A DNA stretch of 64,000 nt. It comes from an uncultured Pelagibacteraceae bacterium (GTDB lineage: Bacteria; Pseudomonadota; Alphaproteobacteria; Pelagibacterales; Pelagibacteraceae). The stretch's first letter is position 1. Every line of letters begins with the position of its first letter. The notes beneath the pieces are model-generated. The model made no database searches. It saw only the letters and a program-made list of their open reading frames with translations, and was not told where the DNA came from. Of the stretch, positions 1-8,462 are shown piece after piece. The stretch lies in the NCBI GenBank assembly GCA_902577285.1, contig CACGYL010000001.1, positions 52,708 through 116,707 on the forward strand. Direction: 5' to 3'. The position numbers and the translations under genes are program-made.

Positions 1-7
1 TCCTCCT
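1..7 (-). promoter_or_regulatory. Shine-Dalgarno for a gene beyond the left edge
   Basis: Read on the minus strand, the bases directly after the amt stop codon are AGGAGGA, a near-perfect ribosome-binding site. This suggests that another minus-strand gene starts within about ten bases outside the window and is co-transcribed with amt. That gene cannot be seen. Confidence 0.5.
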
Positions 8-1408
8 TTAACTACTTGAAGAAGCAACAGTTTTTTCATCTTCTTTTGCTTCCTCCATTATTTGATAGTCCAATCCTGCTAACTCAACTTCTCTAGGAAT
101 TCTAAGTTTACCCATCCCATTAAGAACTTTAGCAATAATCCAACCAGGAATCATTCCTAGAACAAAGAACATAACTATTGCTCCAACAAACATTCCTAAT
201 GGATTTATAGCAGCATAAGTAGATCCATCCCACATTTCACCAACACCATAACCTGACGAAGGATATCCATTGAGGACAAATCCACATATTACAAGACCGG
301 CGAACCCTGCATACCCATGTACTGCAACAGCTCCGACTGCATCATCGATTTTAAATTTACGCTCAACCCAATAATGCATTTTATAAGCTATAACCACACC
401 AATCATTCCTATAATCAAAGATTGAATAGGATGGTATAAGTCATTACCTGCTGATGCACATATTATACCAGCTAGTCCACTTGAATATGTCCAAAAAGGA
501 TCACCTTTTGATATTACATATCCAGCTAACAATCCTCCAGATAATGACATTAAAAAGTTCATGGTGATACCACTTAATGTCGTTGGAGTTAGATATATAT
601 TTGTGGCGGTAAAGAAGGTTACACCTTCCATACCATACTCAGGTCCAAGGTCATAAATTGGAACATTACAAGCGGCATAAAATCCCCAAAAACCAGTATA
701 AATTAAGAATAATCCTACTGTTACTAACCAAGGGTTTCTTGGTCCTATATTTCTAGGCTCACCACTTGATGAAAATTTTCCAATTCTTGGTCCTAAGACA
801 ACGAGTACACCTAAAGCAAATCCACCTGCAACTGCGTGAATTACTCCTGAGGCATAAGCATCATGATAACCAAGTAGCTTCAACATCCATCCGTCGAAGT
901 GCCATCCCCAAGATGCATCTATACTCCAGAAAACTGAACCAATAGCAATTGCCAAGATGCCGAATGCAAAAGTTGTAATTCTTTCTATTACCGCACCTGA
1001 AACAATTGAGGCTGCTGTCCATGAAAATAATAGGAATGCCGCCCAGAAAACTCCCATTATATGATCATTCAAAGTAACCGCCATTAGTTCATTAGTTGGA
1101 TTGGCTAAATCATTTCCACCAAAACCTCCACCTAGAACAAGGCCTGTACTTTCTGTCATTATGGAAGGAGCTAATCCAGGTCCTGTTGGAAAAGCCCAAT
1201 AAATCCACCAACCAAATAAAAACCAAGTAACTGTTACCAAAGGTATCAGCATTGTATTTTTCATTAGAGTATGTTGATGGTGTTTGTAACGCGAAGCGCC
1301 AACCTCATACATACAGAATCCCACGTGTATCAGAAACATTAATACTACTGTTGTCCAATAGTAAAATTCCGTAAATATGGTTTGTAACGCATCTAATTGA
1401 CTAGTCAT
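8..1408 (-). CDS. amt: Ammonium transporter, Amt/MEP/Rh family
   Basis: A 466-residue polytopic inner-membrane protein with about eleven hydrophobic helices, the usual Amt length and topology. The twin pore histidines are recognisable at about residues 191 (GVIHAVAGG) and 364 (AVAVHGYAG). No signal peptide is seen. GGAGG lies about nine bases upstream of the ATG. It is the first gene of a minus-strand run beside the N-methylglutamate synthase genes. I infer that it retrieves or balances ammonium where methylated amines are used for nitrogen. Substrate is assigned from family; methylammonium transport cannot be excluded. Confidence 0.93.
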   Translation of the reverse strand: MTSQLDALQTIFTEFYYWTTVVLMFLIHVGFCMYEVGASRYKHHQHTLMKNTMLIPLVTVTWFLFGWWIYWAFPTGPGLAPSIMTESTGLVLGGGFGGNDLANPTNELMAVTLNDHIMGVFWAAFLLFSWTAASIVSGAVIERITTFAFGILAIAIGSVFWSIDASWGWHFDGWMLKLLGYHDAYASGVIHAVAGGFALGVLVVLGPRIGKFSSSGEPRNIGPRNPWLVTVGLFLIYTGFWGFYAACNVPIYDLGPEYGMEGVTFFTATNIYLTPTTLSGITMNFLMSLSGGLLAGYVISKGDPFWTYSSGLAGIICASAGNDLYHPIQSLIIGMIGVVIAYKMHYWVERKFKIDDAVGAVAVHGYAGFAGLVICGFVLNGYPSSGYGVGEMWDGSTYAAINPLGMFVGAIVMFFVLGMIPGWIIAKVLNGMGKLRIPREVELAGLDYQIMEEAKEDEKTVASSSS

Positions 1409-1540
1409 TTCAAACCTCCAATAGTTTTACATTATAGAAACTTTAATTAATGTGATGATGACATCAATGAATAATTATTAAGCATTTAAGCCAATAATTA
1501 AGACTTAACAACTTGTAGTATATATAAATTTTTAGTGATT

Positions 1541-1945
1541 CTAAAATTTTCTATAAGCTTTTTTAAGATCTACTAACGGATGATTTGGAGACATTTGAAA
1601 TTTTACCAATAATTCTCTTGCAATCATATCTCTATCTTGTTGGTTGTTTGGTAATTTAATTTTTTTAGGAATAGTTACCCAACCATTTGCGTTTCTATCA
1701 AACACTGCTGGTCTATCTTCTTCATATCCCATGTGAACATCTTCTAACCAATTTAAATCGTCCCATCCCATTGCTTCGATATATTTTTTTAAGAATGGTG
1801 TAATTCTTGAATAGTCTGGAAGTAAGTTTACATCATAACGATAGCCAATTGTTTGACCTATCATTTTTTCTCTAGCAGTCTCCTTTTTCTTACCTAATTG
1901 GCCTTTTATTTCTTTTTTTGCTTTTTTATTTTTCTTTTTAGGCAT
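1541..1945 (-). CDS. Unknown basic protein, mgs operon
   Basis: A 134-residue soluble protein I do not recognise. The first 30 residues are extremely lysine-rich (PKKKNKKAKK), followed by a folded-looking part with many aromatics (GWDDLNWLEDVHMGYEED) and no transmembrane segment. It sits two bases downstream of the mgsC-like gene, so it is very probably the last gene of the gmaS-mgsABC operon. The context suggests a small accessory or assembly factor for the glutamate-synthase-like complex. No catalytic motif is visible. Confidence 0.8.
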   Translation of the reverse strand: MPKKKNKKAKKEIKGQLGKKKETAREKMIGQTIGYRYDVNLLPDYSRITPFLKKYIEAMGWDDLNWLEDVHMGYEEDRPAVFDRNANGWVTIPKKIKLPNNQQDRDMIARELLVKFQMSPNHPLVDLKKAYRKF

Positions 1946-1947
1946 AA

Positions 1948-3342
1948 TTAAATTTTATGAAAGTCATCAACCCCAACAGTATGGTTTGTTCCAGAAAGTG
2001 GTACTTTTGCTAGCGCAGAAGCTTCCATTGTTAAAGCCGCTAAATCCTCAGGTTCTAGCGAGTGAATATTAGTTTTACCACATGCTCTTGCTAATAATTG
2101 AGCTTCTAAAGTCATTGTGTGAAGGTAATTATAAACTCTCAAAGCTGCATCATCAGGATTTAATCTTTTTCTAAGTTTAGGATCCTGTGTTGCAACACCA
2201 ACCGGACAACGACCTGTGTGGCAGTGATAACAATGACCTGCTGGAACTCCCATCTCTTTCTCAAAATTAGACTCAGGAATTTCTTTATTACAATTTAATG
2301 CTATCATTGCTCCAGTTCCTATAGCAATTGCATCTGCACCTAAAGCAAGCGCTTTAGCCATGTCAGCACCATCTCTTACACCGCCTGCGTATATCAGTGT
2401 TACTTTTCCAGTTTTGCCAACATCATCGATTGCTCTTCTTGCTTCTCTAATAGCGGCTATACCAGGAATTCCTGTGTTTGCTGCTGCTATGTGAGGACCC
2501 GCACCTGTTGATCCCTCCATACCATCTAGGTAAATTGAGTCAGGATCACATTTTGCTGCCATACGAACATCATCATAAACTTTTGCTGCTCCAAGTTTCA
2601 ATTGAATTGGAACTTTATTTTTTGTTAGTTCTCTTAGTTCTTGAACTTTTAATGCTAAATCGTCTGGACCTAACCAATCAGGGTGTCTAGCTGGAGATCT
2701 TTGATCAATACCTGCAGGCAATGATCTCATTTCTGCTACTTGGTCAGTAACTTTTTGACCCATTAAGTGACCACCCATTCCAACTTTTTGACCTTGTCCA
2801 ATAAATACTTCTATTCCATCTGCGAGTTGGGCATGATGAGGATTAAAACCATATCTTGATTGAATACATTGGTAATACCATTTTTCAGAATATCTTCTTT
2901 CATCTGGAATCATTCCGCCTTCACCAGAACATGTTGCACTTCCTGCCATCGTAGCACCCCTAGCTAATGCAGTCTTAGCTTCATAAGATAGAGCTCCAAA
3001 ACTCATTCCTGTAATATAAACTGGAATATCAAGTTCAACTGGATTTTCACATCTTGGTCCTATAACAGTTTTAGTTTCACATTTTTCTCTATAACCTTCG
3101 ATTACAAATCTTGTAAGTGTGCCAGGCAAAAATACTAGATCATCAAATGTAGGAATTTTTTTCATTAGCGCCATACCACGCATTCTGTATCTACCTAGTT
3201 GCGCTTTTATATGTATGTCGTCTATTACTTCTGGAGTAAATATTGAATTATAACCTAATAAACTTTTATTTCTTTTTGAAAATTCACTTTGACCATTGCC
3301 ATTAGAATGACCATTTGTTTTTCCATTTTTCTTTTTTGCCAT
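1948..3342 (-). CDS. mgsC: N-methylglutamate synthase, FMN subunit (GltS-like)
   Basis: 464 residues corresponding to the central FMN-binding barrel of glutamate synthase alone. Visible are GMSFGALS near residue 113, the GGVRDGAD and ADAIAIGTGA phosphate-binding segments, and a cysteine cluster (GHCYHCHTGRCPVGVATQ) matching the 3Fe-4S site of glutamate synthases. A Lys/Gly/Asn-rich tail of about 25 residues precedes the domain. In the known N-methylglutamate pathway this subunit moves the methylamino group from gamma-glutamylmethylamide to 2-oxoglutarate. The upstream gene ends where this one starts. The alternative name is GlxD-type glutamate synthase; the GmaS neighbour favours Mgs. Confidence 0.82.
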   Translation of the reverse strand: MAKKKNGKTNGHSNGNGQSEFSKRNKSLLGYNSIFTPEVIDDIHIKAQLGRYRMRGMALMKKIPTFDDLVFLPGTLTRFVIEGYREKCETKTVIGPRCENPVELDIPVYITGMSFGALSYEAKTALARGATMAGSATCSGEGGMIPDERRYSEKWYYQCIQSRYGFNPHHAQLADGIEVFIGQGQKVGMGGHLMGQKVTDQVAEMRSLPAGIDQRSPARHPDWLGPDDLALKVQELRELTKNKVPIQLKLGAAKVYDDVRMAAKCDPDSIYLDGMEGSTGAGPHIAAANTGIPGIAAIREARRAIDDVGKTGKVTLIYAGGVRDGADMAKALALGADAIAIGTGAMIALNCNKEIPESNFEKEMGVPAGHCYHCHTGRCPVGVATQDPKLRKRLNPDDAALRVYNYLHTMTLEAQLLARACGKTNIHSLEPEDLAALTMEASALAKVPLSGTNHTVGVDDFHKI

Positions 3343-4196
3343 TATATAGCTCCTTTTTTCTCAGTTGGTTCTAATGCGTCATAATTCCAAAGTTTTTTAC
3401 CTGCAACGACTTTAGTCATTTTAGAAACATCAAAATTTTCGCCAATTTCAGCGACTTTAAGTTTTCTTTTTAACCAATCTATATCACTTTTTGTCATAGG
3501 TGACTCAATCGCATCACTTCCATATGATCCAATTTTTCCCCCAACATAGATTGTTCCGTCATACATAGAGTCTCCAAGGTTTATACCTACATTACCTAAA
3601 ACTACAATTCTTCCTCTTTGCATCATAAATCCTGTAAAAGCGCCAGCGTCACCACCAATTATTATTGTTCCACCTTTTTGGTCAATACCTGTTCTTGCAC
3701 CAACACTTCCTTTGCAAATTAAATCTCCACCTCTTACAGCTGCCCCAAAACATGATCCTGCATTTTTTTCTATTACTACTTTTCCAGCCATCATATTTTC
3801 TGCACACGACCATCCAACTCTTCCATTAACTCTTACAGTGGGACCATCTATAGAACCAACTCCAAAATAACCCAAACTTCCTTCAAAAATTAAGTTCAAT
3901 TTATTTAAAATTCCAACACCTAAACTATGTTTTCCTTGAGGGTTTTTTATTACAATTGTTCCATATCCTTGACTCATCAATTCATCTATTTTTTTATTTG
4001 CTTCTTTGCAATCCATATCATTTACATCAAGCTCAGTTCTTTTATTAAAATCTACATCGTATGTTCCCCAGTAATAAAAGTTTTCTGCTTCATCTGGGTT
4101 AAAAAATTTTTGTTGCGTTTTTCCTGTAAGAACTTCTGTATGAAGCCCCATAGATTGAGCTTTTGTTTTTTTCTCAGTTGTTTTTAAATTTGCCAT
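3342..4196 (-). CDS. mgsB: N-methylglutamate synthase, GXGXG subunit
   Basis: 284 residues with the right-handed beta-helix GXGXG domain found at the C terminus of large glutamate synthase subunits. Repeated glycine turns are visible from about residue 110 onwards (GSLGYFGVGS, GRVGWSCAENM, GGDAGAFTGF, GGKIGSYGSDA). In the split MgsABC enzyme this domain is a structural scaffold between the amidotransferase and FMN subunits. The start overlaps the end of the mgsA-like gene by 13 bases and the stop meets the mgsC start, so all three are translationally coupled. Confidence 0.82.
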   Translation of the reverse strand: MANLKTTEKKTKAQSMGLHTEVLTGKTQQKFFNPDEAENFYYWGTYDVDFNKRTELDVNDMDCKEANKKIDELMSQGYGTIVIKNPQGKHSLGVGILNKLNLIFEGSLGYFGVGSIDGPTVRVNGRVGWSCAENMMAGKVVIEKNAGSCFGAAVRGGDLICKGSVGARTGIDQKGGTIIIGGDAGAFTGFMMQRGRIVVLGNVGINLGDSMYDGTIYVGGKIGSYGSDAIESPMTKSDIDWLKRKLKVAEIGENFDVSKMTKVVAGKKLWNYDALEPTEKKGAI

Positions 4197-5128
4197 ACTT
4201 TTACCTCTCCATCAAATGGATCATAAGTATCTATTTCATGTGGAAGAACAGATCTGATTGCTATTTCTTCTGATCCCATAGCAACTAAATCATCTGACTC
4301 ATATAAAACTAATGGTTTTGCTGCCATAGTGTCTTTAGCCATTCCAAGTGAATTTTTTGTTGCTACAAAGTAAGTGAACACTCCGTCGAGTCCAGATAAA
4401 CTATCTTTCATACCTTCTTCGAGTGTAGCCCCATTTCTCATTTTTTCTGCCAAGTACACTGCAATCAATTCAGAGTCACACTCAGACATAAATCTCATGC
4501 CTTTGTTTTCTAAAATTCTTCTATTATTCCAATAGTTAGTTAATTGACCATTATGTACAACTGAAACATCACTAAAAGGGTAGCCCCAAAATGGGTGCGC
4601 AGATTTAATGTCTACACCAGACTCTGTTGCCATCCGAGCATGTCCAATTGCATGAGTACCAACTAAATCACCTAAATTGTATCTATCACAAACAGCTTTT
4701 GCATTGCCTAAATCTTTTATAACTTCCAGAGATTTTCCCATTGAAAGGATCTCAACTCCAGGAATGCTTTCTATTTTTTGAGAAAATTCAAGTAAATCTC
4801 CCTTGTCATAGTCAATCTCATATCTTAGAGAATAGGGTAGTGTTCTTTCTTCTTTTACAATCTTCGCTCCCATTTGAGAAATATAACTATCTACAATTTT
4901 TTTTCTTTCATCATAAACAGATACATCCTCCATCACTGATGAACTACCTTCACCAACATTTTCACCAACCTTAAATCTCATGATAAAGTTTTGACCATCC
5001 GTATCTCCATAAAGAGCATAGCCAGTAGAATCTTCACCTCTGTGTTTTAATGCTTGAAGCATCCCTTGAAGCTCTTGACCAACGTTTGAAGATTTTCCTC
5101 TATGAATAAGACCTGCAATTCCGCACAT
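4184..5128 (-). CDS. mgsA: N-methylglutamate synthase, class II amidotransferase
   Basis: 314 residues, an N-terminal nucleophile (PurF/GltB-type) glutaminase domain. The start is placed at the ATG giving Met-Cys-Gly-Ile-Ala, because Cys2 must become the catalytic N terminus; GGAGAG lies just upstream. The longer reading frame (from 5218) would bury this cysteine behind 30 residues and overlap gmaS. Other family motifs are KHRGEDSTGY, GHARMATESG, VVHNGQLTNY and SECDSELIA. In the methylamine pathway it would open gamma-glutamylmethylamide and hand methylamine to the synthase site. It lies 23 bases after gmaS. Confidence 0.83.
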   Translation of the reverse strand: MCGIAGLIHRGKSSNVGQELQGMLQALKHRGEDSTGYALYGDTDGQNFIMRFKVGENVGEGSSSVMEDVSVYDERKKIVDSYISQMGAKIVKEERTLPYSLRYEIDYDKGDLLEFSQKIESIPGVEILSMGKSLEVIKDLGNAKAVCDRYNLGDLVGTHAIGHARMATESGVDIKSAHPFWGYPFSDVSVVHNGQLTNYWNNRRILENKGMRFMSECDSELIAVYLAEKMRNGATLEEGMKDSLSGLDGVFTYFVATKNSLGMAKDTMAAKPLVLYESDDLVAMGSEEIAIRSVLPHEIDTYDPFDGEVKVWQI

Positions 5129-5151
5129 TGTTTTCTCTCCTATAATTTTTC

Positions 5152-6621
5152 TTATGGCAAGCAATCCAAATAAGTATCGAGATCCCATTGGGTTGTTGCA
5201 CCAAGAAATCTTTCCCACTCATCATTTTTATACCAATGAAATATTTTATACATTTCATCTGGCATCGCTGATTGAATAACTTTATCTTCAGCTAAACGAT
5301 CCAATGCTTCACCAAGACTCAATGGTAATTTTTTAACATTTTTTCCAGCTTTTTGAGCTTCATAAATATTTCTAGATTCTGGTTTTCCAGGGTCAATATT
5401 ATTTTTAATTCCATCATCAAATGCTTTTAATAAACCCGCTCCCATTAAGTATGGGTTATGCATAGAGTCAACTGATCTATACTCAAATCTTCCTGGAGCT
5501 GAAACTCTTAAACCACAAGTTCTATTTTGGTATCCCCAGTCAGCATAAACAGGTGCCCAGAAGCCTTGGTCCCATAATCTTCTATAAGAATTTACAGTAG
5601 ATGATCCAATTGCAGTAAGAGCTGGCAGGTGTTTCATTACACCACCAATTGATTTTAAACCAATTTTTCCTGGTAGCTGAACATCTTTGGTATCAGGCAT
5701 AAATGTATTTTTTCCACCCTCAACATAAGTAAATACCTCATCCATACCTGGTAAAGATTTGTGACCTAGTTTATTTACTTTATCTTTTCCACCAGTCCAT
5801 AAGGACATGTTAGTATGACAACCACTTGCAGAAACACCCATGAATGGTTTGGTCATAAAGCAAGCGATCAAATTAAATTCTCTTGCAACCTGAGCACAAA
5901 TTTGTCGATACGTAGATAATCTGTCTGCATTTCTTAAAACATCATCATATGTCCAGTTTAATTCTAATTGTCCTGGCGCATCTTCGTGATCTCCTTGGAT
6001 CATATCAAAACCCATAGCTCTCGCGTATTCCATAACTCTCATAAATACAGGTCTTAAAGATTCAAATTGATCTATGTGATAACAATAAGGTTTAGAAAAA
6101 CCTTTTCCTGTTGGAGTTCCGTCCTCATTTCTAGTTAACCACATCATTTCTGGCTCAGTTCCAACTCTTAGTTGGTAACCATGTTTTTTCTTAAATTCTT
6201 TAGCGATTATTCTTAAATTTCCTCTGCAATCAGACGTAAGATGTCCACCAGGATTTTCTCTTTCTTCTCTGTTTCTAAAACAAGTAACAAATACACGAGC
6301 TACCTTTTTATCCCAAGGCAATTGACAAAAAGTCTCTGGATCTGGAATACCTACAAGTTCTTTTGCTTCAGGTCCATACCCAATATAGTTATTGTGACGA
6401 TCTAAAAATAAATTTGCAGTTGCTCCATAGACTAATTGAAAACCTTTTTCACAAGTTCTTTCCCAATGATCTGCAGGGATTCCTTTTCCTACAACTCTAC
6501 CTGTTACTGATATAAATTGAAAAAAAATATAATCAATTTTAAGTTCGTTTATTTTAGCTCTTACCTGCTTAACCAATTTGGCTCTACCTGGTTGATTAAC
6601 ATGCTTTTCTAGATCAGTCAT
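5152..6621 (-). CDS. gmaS: Gamma-glutamylmethylamide synthetase (GS family)
   Basis: 489 residues with glutamine synthetase architecture: RVGTEPEMMWL (metal/glutamate site), GDHEDAPGQLELNW, GCHTNMSLW, then NRTCGLRVSAPGRFEYRS and NPYLMGAG near the C terminus. The family includes GlnT-type glutamine synthetases and GmaS, which ligates glutamate and methylamine using ATP. The tight link to mgsABC and presence of tmm/tdm in the same window argue for GmaS, the marker gene of the indirect methylamine pathway. It heads the operon gmaS-mgsA-mgsB-mgsC-unknown. Motifs alone do not separate methylamine from ammonia specificity. Confidence 0.8.
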   Translation of the reverse strand: MTDLEKHVNQPGRAKLVKQVRAKINELKIDYIFFQFISVTGRVVGKGIPADHWERTCEKGFQLVYGATANLFLDRHNNYIGYGPEAKELVGIPDPETFCQLPWDKKVARVFVTCFRNREERENPGGHLTSDCRGNLRIIAKEFKKKHGYQLRVGTEPEMMWLTRNEDGTPTGKGFSKPYCYHIDQFESLRPVFMRVMEYARAMGFDMIQGDHEDAPGQLELNWTYDDVLRNADRLSTYRQICAQVAREFNLIACFMTKPFMGVSASGCHTNMSLWTGGKDKVNKLGHKSLPGMDEVFTYVEGGKNTFMPDTKDVQLPGKIGLKSIGGVMKHLPALTAIGSSTVNSYRRLWDQGFWAPVYADWGYQNRTCGLRVSAPGRFEYRSVDSMHNPYLMGAGLLKAFDDGIKNNIDPGKPESRNIYEAQKAGKNVKKLPLSLGEALDRLAEDKVIQSAMPDEMYKIFHWYKNDEWERFLGATTQWDLDTYLDCLP

Positions 6622-6688
6622 ATTCCCCCTTAAGAATTTTTAGACCAAAAAGTTAACTGAAAATAAAACATCTGTCTACTTAGATAAA

Positions 6689-8014
6689 TTAACTCCAAGG
6701 AAACGGACTATTAGATGTTGGGTGCAATTCCCCTTTCTCGTAACGGTTGAATCTAAAAGGTTTTAATAAATCACTTTCTGTTCCAAGAATTTCTTTTGCG
6801 ACTAGTTCACCAACCCCAATCATTTTGTAACCATGGTTAGAATCTGCAATCATATAAACGTTTTCTAAAAATCTATCAAATATTGGAAATGAGTCTGGTG
6901 TCATACATCCTAAACCGCCCGAAGGTCCTTTTCTATATAAATCTGATTTTCCCTCAAACCTTTTTTGACAGTGAGCTAAAGCTGAACACCACATGTCATT
7001 AAAAGCTTCAGTTGTTTGGTATTCAGGCGACTCTATTCCATAAGGATCAACATTCACTTCGTCAAAATGTTTATCTACAATGTAAGGTGATGTTCCACCC
7101 TGTACACCAAGACCATCAATATCAGGTTTGTAATATATTCCCCAAATTTTATCTGTGATTAATTTTTTAGTTTTGTCTGAATATAAAGGAGCAGTTGAGT
7201 CAACATGAATTACTGGTGGCTGCTCACCGTTATTCATTTTTAAAAAATCAGCTTCGACACCAATTACACCTTCTTGAAGCATCCAATATTTCCACATGTC
7301 AGTTTCATGCATCTTTCCATCTTTACCTTTGATGTGAGCAGTTTTTGGAAGTTCTAGCATATTCCAAAAATCTCTTGCCCATGGGCCTGCCCCTACAACT
7401 ACTTGTTCGCATTCAATAGTTCCTTTGTCTGTTTCAACACCGGTTACAGCTTTACTGTTACTTCCTCTTTTAAAACCTGTTACTTTAATCCCTTTAACTA
7501 CTTCAACACCATTTGAAGTAGATTTATTTTCAAGTGCTTTAATTGAATCTTTGTTAAAGGCATATCCACCTTTTTTTTCATGAAGAACAGAGGTTATCCC
7601 TTTTGCCTGCCAATCATCGAACATACCTTTCATGTAGTTCATGCAATCTTTTTCGCCTTCTATAAATTCAGATTCATAACCAATTGCTTTTTGTTGTTCA
7701 TAAATTGTAGCAACATCTTCGTGCATAACTTCTGGAGAAATCTGTAAATAACCAACTGCATTATATTTAAATGCTTTAGGGTCACTCTCCCAAACAGAGA
7801 CTGAATGAGCCATTAATTCTCTCATAGCAGGTTGAAAATAATTATTTCTTACAACTCCACAAGCAATACCACTTGCTCCTGCTGCGGTATCTTTTTTTTC
7901 TAATACTACAATATCGCCTGGATTTTTATATGTTTCAGATAATTTCCAAGCAGTACTTAGTCCGTGAATTCCTCCACCAACTATTACTACTTTAGCTTTT
8001 GTCGGTAATGACAT
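6689..8014 (-). CDS. FAD-dependent amine oxidoreductase (DAO family)
   Basis: 441 residues with an N-terminal dinucleotide-binding motif (VVIVGGGIHGLSTAWKL, residues about 9-25), an internal VVVGAGPWARDFW segment and a C-terminal flavin-contact region (DSNHGYKMIGVGELVAKEIL). This is the DadA/monomeric sarcosine oxidase/SoxB-type fold. It lies 67 bases upstream of gmaS on the same strand. The context suggests oxidation of an N-methyl amino acid, plausibly N-methylglutamate, as a single-subunit counterpart of MgdA. No SoxD/A/G-like partners adjoin it; those occur 21 kb away. Substrate is inferred only. Confidence 0.75.
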   Translation of the reverse strand: MSLPTKAKVVIVGGGIHGLSTAWKLSETYKNPGDIVVLEKKDTAAGASGIACGVVRNNYFQPAMRELMAHSVSVWESDPKAFKYNAVGYLQISPEVMHEDVATIYEQQKAIGYESEFIEGEKDCMNYMKGMFDDWQAKGITSVLHEKKGGYAFNKDSIKALENKSTSNGVEVVKGIKVTGFKRGSNSKAVTGVETDKGTIECEQVVVGAGPWARDFWNMLELPKTAHIKGKDGKMHETDMWKYWMLQEGVIGVEADFLKMNNGEQPPVIHVDSTAPLYSDKTKKLITDKIWGIYYKPDIDGLGVQGGTSPYIVDKHFDEVNVDPYGIESPEYQTTEAFNDMWCSALAHCQKRFEGKSDLYRKGPSGGLGCMTPDSFPIFDRFLENVYMIADSNHGYKMIGVGELVAKEILGTESDLLKPFRFNRYEKGELHPTSNSPFPWS

Positions 8015-8059
8015 AACGAAACATTATTTTTTGGAAAAAGTTAAATATATAATTTTTTT

Positions 8060-8073
8060 TATATATAAAATTT
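8060..8073 (-). repeat. 14-base AT motif, copy 1
   Basis: On the minus strand this reads AAATTTTATATATA, 46 bases upstream of the FAD oxidoreductase start. The identical 14-mer occurs at 10854-10867, in the same orientation relative to tmoX. It could be a regulator site or a chance match in AT-rich DNA. Confidence 0.3.
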
Positions 8074-8111
8074 AGAAATAAAAAATTATACAACCTTAAA
8101 TTAATAAACTA

Positions 8112-8462
8112 TTAAAAACTTAAATTTTTAAGAGTGGACAAATAATCGTTAAATTCCTCAATAAATGAGGCGCTTGGTTTGATATGTTTTTTCCTTTGAT
8201 CCTCTGAAGTTTTCTCTAAATAAAAAAACCCTTTTTCACACGCTTCATTAATAATTAAAGCAGATTTTGGTCGTGAAGTTTTAAATAATTTTGTTTTTAA
8301 TTCTTCGACAGATAAATTTTGTTTTAATTTAAATGCAGACATTACAAGCAGCATCATATGATAGTGTGAAGGTGATTTTCTAAAAAAGTAGTTACTAGAA
8401 GTATGAGAAAGCTTCATTTGATCTTCCCAAAATTCTAATAGATCTTTTGTTGATTTAGGCAT
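8112..8462 (-). CDS. MarR-like winged-helix transcriptional regulator
   Basis: 116 residues, soluble, with no signal peptide. The middle and C terminus look like a MarR winged helix: a recognition-helix-like stretch (SRPKSALIINEACEKGFF, about residues 63-80), then a wing with SEDQRKKHIKPS resembling the Asp-Arg-Arg wing of MarR proteins. It starts on the last base of the tdm stop codon (TAATG overlap), so it is co-transcribed downstream of TMAO demethylase. I infer control of the methylamine/TMAO genes. The effector is unknown and the call rests on a weak but consistent pattern. Confidence 0.6.
   Translation of the reverse strand: MPKSTKDLLEFWEDQMKLSHTSSNYFFRKSPSHYHMMLLVMSAFKLKQNLSVEELKTKLFKTSRPKSALIINEACEKGFFYLEKTSEDQRKKHIKPSASFIEEFNDYLSTLKNLSF

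Noticed and set aside
5129..5218. Longer N terminus for the amidotransferase
   Set aside because: It adds 30 residues before Met-Cys-Gly-Ile-Ala, which would mask the N-terminal nucleophile, and it overlaps gmaS. The inner ATG has a good ribosome-binding site.
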